Assembly: GCA_009839535.1 (NCBI GenBank)
Contig: VXPN01000558.1
Coordinates: 1-7,627 of the forward strand
DNA: 7,627 nt
Direction of reading: 5' to 3'
DNA from: Boseongicola sp. SB0662_bin_57
GTDB lineage: Bacteria; Pseudomonadota; Alphaproteobacteria; Rhodobacterales; Rhodobacteraceae
Below the pieces are notes generated by a model, which was not told the DNA's origin, did no database searches, and saw only the letters and a list, made by a program, of their open reading frames with translations. The translations under genes were made by a program, and so were the position numbers. Positions 1 through 5,467 of this stretch are shown one piece after another (the stretch's first letter is position 1; the number at the start of each line of letters is the position of its first letter).

Positions 1-546
1 TGCATCGGGTTGAGGTCCCTGATCGAGGGATTGCCGGTCAGGAAGGCGGTGTTCTCCGCTCCGATGTGGGGGTTCAAGATGCCGTTCTTCATCTGGCCGG
101 TGGCGTTCGTCCTGCCACATCTCCTGGGGCCTCTCGGCATTGAATGCCGTTATGTCCCGGGTTCCGGACCCGGCAACTACGTTGCCGAGGCGGGATATGA
201 CACGAACCTGCTTACGTGCGACCGGGAGACATTCGCGCACATGGCTCGTCAGTTGACGGAAGAGCCGGGCCTGGTGCTTGGCGGCCCTTCGACCGGATGG
301 GTTGGCAGTGCAATCGCCGAACATCGCTGGCTTGGAAGGATGCCTCGGCCTGAACTTCCGGTCTTGACCGTCTTGGGCAGCGACGAGCGGGTCGTGTCGA
401 CGAGCGCCGTTCACAGGATGCACGCCAATTGGCCATCCGCGCGGCTTTGCGTCATTGAGGGTGCTAGGCATGAGGTCATGATGGAGGTGCCCGCGATACG
501 AACACGCTTCATGACAGATGCGCTTCAGTTTCTTGAAGCGCGTTAG
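1..546 (+). CDS. PldB-like alpha/beta hydrolase (lysophospholipase / serine aminopeptidase S33 type), 5'-truncated
   Basis: Reading frame 1 is open from the first base to a TAG at 544-546, giving 181 codons of a C-terminal portion. The opening residues CIGLRSL followed by VFSAPMWG match the stretch right after the GxSxGG nucleophile elbow in PldB-like hydrolases, so the catalytic serine probably lies only a few codons left of the window (inference). The rest of the triad is visible: the acid is probably the Asp of GSDERV (codon 382-384) and the base the His of GARHEV (codon 469-471), each in the usual setting after a beta strand. The segment between them carries the cap region. Family members hydrolyse lysophospholipids or monoacylglycerols, and the substrate cannot be read here. 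The TTG at 10-12 is an internal codon, not a start. The gene is convergent with leuA. A different ester or lipid hydrolase of the Hydrolase_4 group is possible. Confidence 0.82.
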   Translation, partial: CIGLRSLIEGLPVRKAVFSAPMWGFKMPFFIWPVAFVLPHLLGPLGIECRYVPGSGPGNYVAEAGYDTNLLTCDRETFAHMARQLTEEPGLVLGGPSTGWVGSAIAEHRWLGRMPRPELPVLTVLGSDERVVSTSAVHRMHANWPSARLCVIEGARHEVMMEVPAIRTRFMTDALQFLEAR

Positions 547-547
547 A

Positions 548-562
548 CGGCGGACGCCGCCG
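548..562. terminator. Small GC hairpin between convergent genes, possible terminator
   Basis: A perfect 6-bp inverted repeat, CGGCGG and CCGCCG separated by ACG, lies two bases after the hydrolase stop codon and 50 bases beyond the end of leuA. Its position between two converging genes fits a bidirectional transcript end. Neither strand has a following T-run, so it is not a canonical intrinsic terminator, and short GC palindromes are common in DNA of this composition. Confidence 0.25.
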
Positions 563-612
563 ATCGTGGATCCCCGGCAAGCCGCTTCCTGAAACGCCTC
601 GCTCCCAGGGCG

Positions 613-2181
613 TCACCCGGTGACCTGGTATGACACCCGCTTCACGTCCGCATCGGGGCCGGCCCTCTGTCGCCGGACCAATAGCCGGTTGAGCGCGTTC
701 ACATACGCCTTTGCGCTTGCCACGACGGTGTCCGTGTCCGCGGACTGGCCGGTGGCGATAAGCCCGTCCTCGTCCATTCGCACGCTGACGGTTGCCTGGG
801 CGTCCGTGCCTTCGGTCACTGCCTGCACCTGATAGAGCTGAAGCCGTGCCTTGTGGGGAAAGAGCTTCTTGACCGCGTTGAACGTCGCGTCGACCGGCCC
901 ATCGCCCTGGGCTGTGCCCCGCGTCTCCTCACCGTCGACTTCGAGAATCAGGTCGGCGGATTGTGGCGCTTCGGTGCCGCAGATGACCCGAAGAAACTTG
1001 ACCTTGATGCGGTCATTCACTTCGCCGGTCTCCTGGTCCCTCATCAGTGCGACAAGGTCATCGTCGAAGACCTCCTTCTTGCGGTCGGCGAGTGCTTTGA
1101 AGCGAACGAAAATGTCATTCAGCTGATTGTCTCCGGGATCAAAGCCCAGTTCCCTCAACTTTGATCTCAGCGCCGCGCGGCCCGAATGCTTGCCCATCAC
1201 GATGCTGGTTTCCGAGAGCCCGACATCCTCTGGACGCATGATCTCGAAAGTTTCGGCGTTTTTCAGCATTCCGTCCTGGTGGATGCCGCTCTCGTGAGCG
1301 AATGCGTTCTTGCCGACGATGGCCTTGTTGTACTGCACGGCAAAGCCGGACACGGTTGCCACGCGCCGCGAAACATGTATCAGCTTTGTGGCGTCGACGC
1401 CGGTCTTGAAGGGCATGATGTCGCCGCGCACGCGCATCGCCATCACGACTTCCTCAAGGGCGGTGTTGCCGGCCCGCTCGCCCAGCCCGTTGATTGTGCA
1501 TTCGATCTGCCGTGCGCCACCTTCGACCGCAGCCAGGGCGTTCGCAGTCGCCATGCCAAGGTCGTTGTGGCAGTGGGTCGCGAAAACGACCTCGTCCGCA
1601 CCGGGCACCTCCTTGATCAGGCGCCTGATCAACCCGGCGCTCTCGCGGGGCGCCGTGTAGCCGACCGTGTCAGGGATGTTGATCGTTGTCGCGCCCGCCT
1701 TGATCGCGATCTCGACGACGCGCGCGAGATAGTCCCATTCGGTCCGCGTCGCATCCATCGGCGACCACTGCACGTTGTCGCAGAGGTTGCGCGCATGGGT
1801 CACGGTATCGTGGATTCGCTCCGCCATCTCGTCCTTCGAGAGCTTCGGAATGTCGCGATGCAGCGGGGAGGTGCCGATGAAAGTGTGAATTCGCGGCCGC
1901 TTGGCTTTCCGCACGGCCTCCCAGCAGCGATCGATGTCCTGGAAGTTCGCGCGTGCGAGCCCGCAGATCACTGCGCTTTGGGCAAGCCTGGAGATTTCGC
2001 TCACGGCCTCAAAGTCTCCCTCCGAGGCAATCGGAAACCCTGCTTCGATGATGTCCACACCCATCTCGTCAAGAAGTTCGGCGATTTCGAGCTTTTCGGT
2101 ATGGCTCATGGTTGCGCCGGGACTTTGCTCTCCATCTCGCAGCGTGGTGTCGAATATCAGTACGTGTTCGCTGTCAGCCAT
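613..2181 (-). CDS. leuA: 2-isopropylmalate synthase (LeuA), first committed enzyme of leucine biosynthesis
   Basis: The 522-residue protein condenses acetyl-CoA with 2-oxoisovalerate to give 2-isopropylmalate in the cytoplasm. The N-terminal HMGL-like TIM barrel is complete: FDTTLRDGEQSPG at residues 10-22 with the metal-binding Asp16, the metal-binding pair in THCHND (His203, His205), and the NGLGERAGN signature at 231-239. A linker follows, with HESGIHQDG at 296-304 and GKHSGR at 330-335. The C-terminal LeuA regulatory domain, roughly residues 390-515, is where leucine inhibits the enzyme in this family. The length is typical of LeuA. I chose the ATG at 2181 because GAGGA (2193-2189) sits 7 bases upstream and the family motif begins about 10 residues in. 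The frame stays open for 98 more codons upstream, but those read as low-complexity sequence running through the leader and attenuator. Expression is probably controlled by the leucine attenuator at 2386-2506. Confidence 0.97.
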   Translation of the reverse strand: MADSEHVLIFDTTLRDGEQSPGATMSHTEKLEIAELLDEMGVDIIEAGFPIASEGDFEAVSEISRLAQSAVICGLARANFQDIDRCWEAVRKAKRPRIHTFIGTSPLHRDIPKLSKDEMAERIHDTVTHARNLCDNVQWSPMDATRTEWDYLARVVEIAIKAGATTINIPDTVGYTAPRESAGLIRRLIKEVPGADEVVFATHCHNDLGMATANALAAVEGGARQIECTINGLGERAGNTALEEVVMAMRVRGDIMPFKTGVDATKLIHVSRRVATVSGFAVQYNKAIVGKNAFAHESGIHQDGMLKNAETFEIMRPEDVGLSETSIVMGKHSGRAALRSKLRELGFDPGDNQLNDIFVRFKALADRKKEVFDDDLVALMRDQETGEVNDRIKVKFLRVICGTEAPQSADLILEVDGEETRGTAQGDGPVDATFNAVKKLFPHKARLQLYQVQAVTEGTDAQATVSVRMDEDGLIATGQSADTDTVVASAKAYVNALNRLLVRRQRAGPDADVKRVSYQVTG

Positions 2182-2385
2182 CTTCCTGTCCTCGAATTGC
2201 TGGCATGTCGCTGGGTGCCGGTCCGAACCGCCCGGGCTTCCGTCGCTCTGAACCCTTGATTGCAGGTTCTGGCGGCATGGTGCGCACGGGCCACCTCGGG
2301 ATGGCCATGGCCTTGATGCGGGGCGTGGCGTTTGGCGTCCCCTTCGCCGTATTGGTCGTTTGCAAGATTGTCTCCCTAGTCTGCT

Positions 2386-2438
2386 TTCCGGCGCGAGGAC
2401 GTCCTCTGAGCGGTCGCGCCGAAAGGCGCGCTCAGAGG
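2386..2438 (-). promoter_or_regulatory. Leucine attenuator: two mutually exclusive hairpins upstream of leuA
   Basis: On the minus strand, CCTCTGAGC (2438-2430) pairs with GCTCAGAGG (2411-2403), and GCGCC (2429-2425) pairs with GGCGC (2420-2416). The loop is TTTC and there is a 4-base bulge on the 3' side, giving a 14-bp stem. The alternative stem pairs TTTCGGCGCGA (2424-2414) with TCGCGCCGGAA (2396-2386), 11 bp including one G-U, around a 17-base loop. The two share 2420-2414, so they cannot form together. The leader-peptide stop codon (2434-2432) lies in the 5' arm of the first stem. A ribosome stalled on the Leu codons at 2458-2444 would leave that arm free, and one reaching the stop would cover it and release the alternative stem. 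This is the antiterminator/terminator logic of amino-acid attenuators. No T-run follows either hairpin, so how transcription would end is unclear. Confidence 0.75.
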
Positions 2439-2506
2439 CGGCTAAGGAGAAGAAGCAGGCCGAAACGATCGGCACGCGAAGGTGCGATATGGCTTGCCTG
2501 TTTCAT
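2432..2506 (-). CDS. leuL: Leucine-rich leader peptide of leuA (24 aa), attenuation sensor
   Basis: A 24-codon ORF starts at ATG 2506-2504 and stops at TGA 2434-2432. It begins MKQASHIAPSR and carries five consecutive leucine codons, CTG CTT CTT CTC CTT (2458-2444), then Ser, Arg and a sixth Leu before the stop. Leucine runs like this are the hallmark of leuL-type leader peptides, whose translation senses charged tRNA-Leu and sets transcription of the downstream leu gene. The ORF ends inside the 5' arm of the hairpin at 2438-2403 and lies 250 bases upstream of leuA. There is no Shine-Dalgarno sequence: the bases before ATG are CCCCTTCC. The predicted -10 box ends 8 bases before the ATG, so the mRNA may begin at or next to the start codon. 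The symbol leuL is assigned by function. The peptide itself probably has no role beyond being translated. Confidence 0.85.
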   Translation of the reverse strand: MKQASHIAPSRADRFGLLLLLSRL

Positions 2507-2514
2507 GGAAGGGG

Positions 2515-2543
2515 ACGTTAGTCGTTGCGGGAGCGGGTGTCAA
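2515..2543 (-). promoter_or_regulatory. Sigma70-type promoter of the leuL-leuA transcript
   Basis: The minus strand has a perfect -35 box TTGACA (2543-2538), a 17-base spacer, and TAACGT (2520-2515) as -10, which keeps the three most conserved positions of TATAAT (T1, A2, T6). The A of the leader-peptide ATG (2506) lies 9 bases past the -10 box, at the far side of the usual start window, so transcription should begin at about 2506-2509. The untranslated leader before leuA would then be about 325 bases. Confidence 0.72.
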
Positions 2544-2782
2544 AGGCTCGTTGCGCACTGTCAGCAAAAGGCTTTGTGACGTGCGTTGCTGAAAGGCGGG
2601 CCGTTCTTGCAGGCGCAGGCGCCGCGCAAGACTTGTCGCTTCGGCAGGAGGCCCCCAGGGCGGGACATCCGTGTCGGTTCCGGCACAATGTGCGTCGATT
2701 GACGTGGATTTCCTTTTCTGAGCGCTTACAACAACCGCGATCCAGGATTGCCAGGGCGGCTTTTTTGAGGAGGGCGGTTCTC

Positions 2783-3280
2783 ATGACGCGCAACGAATCG
2801 GGGCGGGCCAAGGATCCAGTCGGAGTCGAGATTCGGGCTGTACTGGAGCAGGATCGACCGGGCTGGTGCAAGCTGTTTGCCGGTTACGGCCGCTTCTATG
2901 ACCAGCAGGTAAGCGAGGAGGTCCTTGATCGAGTCTGGGGCTGGCTAATGGATGGAGACCACCCCACAAGCGGACTGGTAGCGGTCAGAGATGGCCAGAT
3001 TGTCGGCATCGCCCATTTTCGTCCTTATTGCCGCACTCTTACGGGAGGCTCTGCCTGTTTTCTTGACGATCTTTTCGTCGCGCCCGCCGAACGTGGTCGT
3101 GGGGTCGGTCGCCAGCTGATTGAAGCGACTTCCATGCTTGCGGAGAAGGCGGGCTGGGACTTTGTGCGTTGGATGACGGCCCAGGATAACCGTCAGGCAC
3201 AACAACTCTACGATTCCGTTGCCGAAAGGACCGAGTGGCTGACCTATCAGCTCTCTCCGCAACCTGGCCGCAAGGCATGA
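2783..3280 (+). CDS. GNAT-family N-acetyltransferase
   Basis: This is a 165-residue single-domain GCN5-related acetyltransferase, which would transfer an acetyl group from acetyl-CoA to an amine. The conserved core is clear: strand pair LVAVRDGQIVGIAHF (65-79), then FLDDLFVAPAERGRGVGRQL (93-112), which contains the acetyl-CoA pyrophosphate loop RGRGVG. The closing motif has Asn136 and LYD at 142-144, where the Tyr is in the position often used as general acid. The substrate cannot be inferred. The ATG at 2783 is preceded by GAGGAGGG (2767-2774) with an 8-base spacer, a strong ribosome site. The open frame extends 86 codons further left without protein-like sequence and is not used. The gene diverges from leuA with about 240 bases between it and the leuA promoter. 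Confidence 0.9.
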   Translation: MTRNESGRAKDPVGVEIRAVLEQDRPGWCKLFAGYGRFYDQQVSEEVLDRVWGWLMDGDHPTSGLVAVRDGQIVGIAHFRPYCRTLTGGSACFLDDLFVAPAERGRGVGRQLIEATSMLAEKAGWDFVRWMTAQDNRQAQQLYDSVAERTEWLTYQLSPQPGRKA

Positions 3281-3779
3281 AACGCAGCAAAGCTCCGATC
3301 GCTCGCAAATAGGATCCGGCATCCAGTAAGGTAGCTGTCGCCGCAACAGTCGCGACGAGTTCGCTTGCGGAATGGATGATCTCGGGATCTCGCTCCAAGG
3401 CGCAATCCAACTGCACGGGCCTGTCTGCGGCACATTCCGGTCCGTGGTGCACTTGCACTTCTGTCATTGCTCGGCAGGTTGAGATGGCCGAACATGAAAT
3501 GGCGCGATTTTCTTGGAACGATGGAGCCGCGACCGAAATCCGGCAGCATGTGCCCGTTGCATTTGCATGCGGCACTTGCGTGTGCATTGCTTGGCGAGGT
3601 GCCTTCCTGGATGACATGGAGTGGCTTGGGTCTTGTGGTGGCTGGCATCTTCCTGGCAACGCGAAGTCCTGCCCGGCATTCAGAACGTCCGTTTGCGTCG
3701 ATCTGCATGACGTGCGCGTTCGATGCGCAGCCGTTGTACGGAAGCGCTGTTGCAGCACCTTCGACTGGGATCATGAGCG
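3281..3779. other. Gene-poor stretch between the GNAT gene and the MORN gene
   Basis: About 500 bases separate the GNAT stop codon from the end of the MORN gene. Several overlapping open frames exist on both strands, but they are rich in Cys, Arg and Ser, lack ribosome sites and look like chance frames of GC-rich DNA. The one recognisable piece is the transporter fragment at 3551-3664. I find no tRNA, obvious terminator or repeat in the rest. It may be the site of a decayed gene. Confidence 0.6.
3551..3664 (+). pseudogene. Remnant of an EamA/DMT-family transporter (C-terminal transmembrane segment)
   Basis: In the frame of base 3557, the peptide AALACALLGEVPSWMTW followed by SGLGLVVAGIFLATR (ending at 3664) closely resembles the last two helices of an EamA domain: a small-residue helix ending in LLGE, a short loop, then a Gly/Val-rich final helix ending in LATR. 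Just upstream the match continues in a different frame as VPVAFA (3556-3573 area), the usual lead-in to that helix, suggesting a frameshift. The other eight or so helices of a complete transporter are absent, and the frame upstream reads as non-membrane sequence. I call this a decayed fragment, not a working gene. Family recognition rests on a short segment, so a coincidental hydrophobic frame is possible. Confidence 0.5.
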
Positions 3780-5201
3780 TCAGTCGCTTTCGGTCGGGTT
3801 CGGGTCTGGCTCGTCCTTGCCGGTGGTCAGTGACCCGTTCTCCCAGATGCCGCTGAGTTCAACGCCGTTCTCGTAGCGCATCGTGCCCCGGCCATGGCGC
3901 TTGCCGGCATGGAACGCGCCCTCGTAGACGCCACCGTTCGCGTAGGTCGCGACCCCGGTGCCCTCTATCTCGCCTGCCTTCCATTCACCGGCATAGGTAT
4001 AGCCGTCAGCCGTCCTGATCGTGCCCGTTCCCTCGCGCTTGCCCTTCACGAAGGTGCCTCGGTAAACCGAGCCGTTCGTGTAGTGCGACACGCCTTCGCC
4101 TTCGCGCTGACCGTTCACCCACTCGCCTTCATAGGAAAATCCGTCCGTGAAGACGATCCTGCCAATGCCGTGCATCTGGGCGTCCTTGAATTCGCCTTCG
4201 TAGACGGTGCCGTTGGCATAGGTCACCGATCCCACGCCATTGATCACGCCGTCAACCCACGCGCCTTCGTAGCTGCCTCCGTCGGCATAGACGATCTTTC
4301 CGGTTCCGTGCGCCAGACTGTTCTTGAAGGTGCCCGAGTAGACGGAGCCGTCGGGATAGGTGACTTCGCCGGCACCCTCGATCCTGTCGGCCACCCACGC
4401 GCCCGAATACCTGTAACCGTCACTGCCGGTGAAGGTGCCTTGGCCGTCACGCATGTCGACCTTGAAGGTCCCCTCGTAGAGATCGCCGCTGGCATAGGAG
4501 ACGCGGCCTTCGCCGTGGCGCTTGCCTTCGAGGAACCTGCCCTCGTAGATGTCTCCATTCGGCTGGGACAGGCGTCCGTCACCGTGAATCTGACCGTTGG
4601 ACCACTCGCCGTCATAGATCGTCCCGTCAGCCATGGCGAACGATCCCTGGCCGTCACGCAAGCCTCCGGCAAACGTGCCGTCATAGATCGCGCCGTCCGC
4701 GTACTCGATGCGCCCCTGGCCGTCCTTTTCGCCGTTTGACCATGCGCCCTCGTAGACGTAGCCGGTCGGGTGCTCCATCCGGCCCTGTCCATGAGGCAAG
4801 GCGTCGACAAATTCTCCGACATAGCGCACGCCGGTGGCGTATTCGGCGATGCCCCGGCCGTTGATCTTGCCATCGCGCCACTCGCCGTCATACGTGCCGC
4901 CTTCCGCAAAGACGATCCTGCCGGTTCCTTCCGGCTTTCCGTTCACGAACTGGCCGATGTAGACCGAGCCGTCGCTGTAGCTCGCCTTGCCCTGGCCCTC
5001 GATCCGGCCTTCCACCCATTCGCCTTCATAGACGTAGCCGTTGGGCAGCCGGTACGTTCCCTGTCCGTGCTGCCTGCCGTCCTTGAACGTGCCTTGGTAG
5101 ATGCCGCCATCGTCGTACTGCTTGGTGATGACTTCCTGGGCAAGCGCATCTCCAGGGCTTGCTGCGACCAACGGAAGAATCAGTCCCAATGCCAGCTTCA
5201 T
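3780..5201 (-). CDS. Exported MORN-repeat protein
   Basis: The 473-residue protein has a signal peptide (residues 1-21, hydrophobic core LALGLILPLVAA, cleavage after ALA) followed almost wholly by MORN repeats of 23 residues with pattern YxGxWxxGxxxGxGxxxxxxGxx. Eighteen complete units run from residue 35 to 448. A degenerate 19th (LSGIWENG) and an acidic, Pro-rich tail end the protein. MORN units are two-stranded beta hairpins that stack into an elongated sheet. In eukaryotes they are linked to membrane or protein scaffolding, and bacterial versions are poorly understood, so no enzymatic role is assigned. No transmembrane anchor follows the signal peptide, so a periplasmic or secreted location is inferred. 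The ATG at 5201 is chosen because GAGG (5211-5208) lies 6 bases upstream and the signal peptide starts there; the open frame further upstream is not protein-like. The gene diverges from nadE. Confidence 0.9.
   Translation of the reverse strand: MKLALGLILPLVAASPGDALAQEVITKQYDDGGIYQGTFKDGRQHGQGTYRLPNGYVYEGEWVEGRIEGQGKASYSDGSVYIGQFVNGKPEGTGRIVFAEGGTYDGEWRDGKINGRGIAEYATGVRYVGEFVDALPHGQGRMEHPTGYVYEGAWSNGEKDGQGRIEYADGAIYDGTFAGGLRDGQGSFAMADGTIYDGEWSNGQIHGDGRLSQPNGDIYEGRFLEGKRHGEGRVSYASGDLYEGTFKVDMRDGQGTFTGSDGYRYSGAWVADRIEGAGEVTYPDGSVYSGTFKNSLAHGTGKIVYADGGSYEGAWVDGVINGVGSVTYANGTVYEGEFKDAQMHGIGRIVFTDGFSYEGEWVNGQREGEGVSHYTNGSVYRGTFVKGKREGTGTIRTADGYTYAGEWKAGEIEGTGVATYANGGVYEGAFHAGKRHGRGTMRYENGVELSGIWENGSLTTGKDEPDPNPTESD
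3858..5099 (-). repeat. 18 tandem 69-bp MORN-coding units
   Basis: The DNA encoding residues 35-448 consists of eighteen in-frame units of exactly 69 bases with no insertion or deletion within any unit. The units are diverged at the DNA level but keep Y-x-G, G-x-G and the late Gly in nearly every copy. Residue 5 of each unit alternates between Phe and Trp (units 1-9: F W F W F W F W F; units 10-18: F W F W F W F W F). This gives a 46-residue (138-bp) super-repeat broken once between units 9 and 10. Confidence 0.9.
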
Positions 5202-5257
5202 TGTGCACCTCAGTCGCGCCGCCGGCCCGATGCACGGTGGCTTGCCACATGCTGGAA

Positions 5258-5286
5258 AGACTAGTTGAGAGGCAAATTGCCCGCAA
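5258..5286 (-). promoter_or_regulatory. Possible promoter of the MORN gene
   Basis: On the minus strand, TTGCGG (5286-5281) and TAGTCT (5263-5258) are separated by 17 bases and lie about 57 bases upstream of the MORN start codon. Each box matches the sigma70 consensus at only three positions, although these are the most conserved ones. This is a weak prediction. Confidence 0.3.
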
Positions 5287-5377
5287 ACGCTTTTCCCTGC
5301 ATTGACTCCTCGATCTGCAACATGGCCCGCCAATATCTCGTGACGGGGTATTGCGTCCGGCTCTCGCGGGACATAGT

Positions 5378-5399
5378 GCCGGAAGGCATGACTTCCGGC
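5378..5399 (+). promoter_or_regulatory. Inverted repeat upstream of nadE
   Basis: GCCGGAAG (5378-5385) and CTTCCGGC (5392-5399) form a perfect 8-bp inverted repeat with a 6-base centre, GCATGA, about 70 bases before the nadE start and in the divergent region shared with the MORN gene. It could be an operator for a dimeric regulator or an RNA hairpin in the nadE leader. No T-run follows it. I do not recognise it as a known NAD-regulon site. Confidence 0.4.
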
Positions 5400-5467
5400 C
5401 CCTAAGCGAGCAAAGCGGGGTTGGTTGCGGTGTCCGGCCCTGCAGAAAGATCCTGTGGAGACGCATG

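Noticed and set aside
1186..2259. 357-codon plus-strand open frame opposite leuA
   Set aside because: It is antisense to the well-supported leuA coding frame, is not protein-like, and arises from the strong codon bias of leuA.
2182..2475. 98-codon N-terminal extension of the leuA reading frame
   Set aside because: The sequence is low-complexity Arg/Pro/Ser, runs through the attenuator hairpins, and LeuA proteins begin about 10 residues before the DTTLRDGEQ motif, as the ATG at 2181 with its ribosome site does.
2699..2731. TTGACG with a downstream TTACAA as a promoter for the GNAT gene
   Set aside because: The spacing is about 21 bases, too long for a sigma70 promoter, and no -10 box sits at 16-18 bases.
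2761..2766. Run of six T's before the GNAT gene as an intrinsic terminator tail
   Set aside because: No convincing GC-rich hairpin lies directly before it, and it abuts the GNAT ribosome site.
2525..2782. 86-codon N-terminal extension of the GNAT frame
   Set aside because: It adds no domain, and the ATG at 2783 has a strong GAGGAGGG ribosome site at good spacing and gives a normal GNAT length.
3894..4739. 281-codon plus-strand open frame opposite the MORN gene
   Set aside because: It is periodic only because the MORN gene on the other strand is. It has no ribosome site or recognisable domain.
3858..5099. Regular 69-base periodicity as a CRISPR-like or satellite array
   Set aside because: The units are diverged, always in frame, and encode MORN repeats. 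There are no identical repeats with unique spacers.
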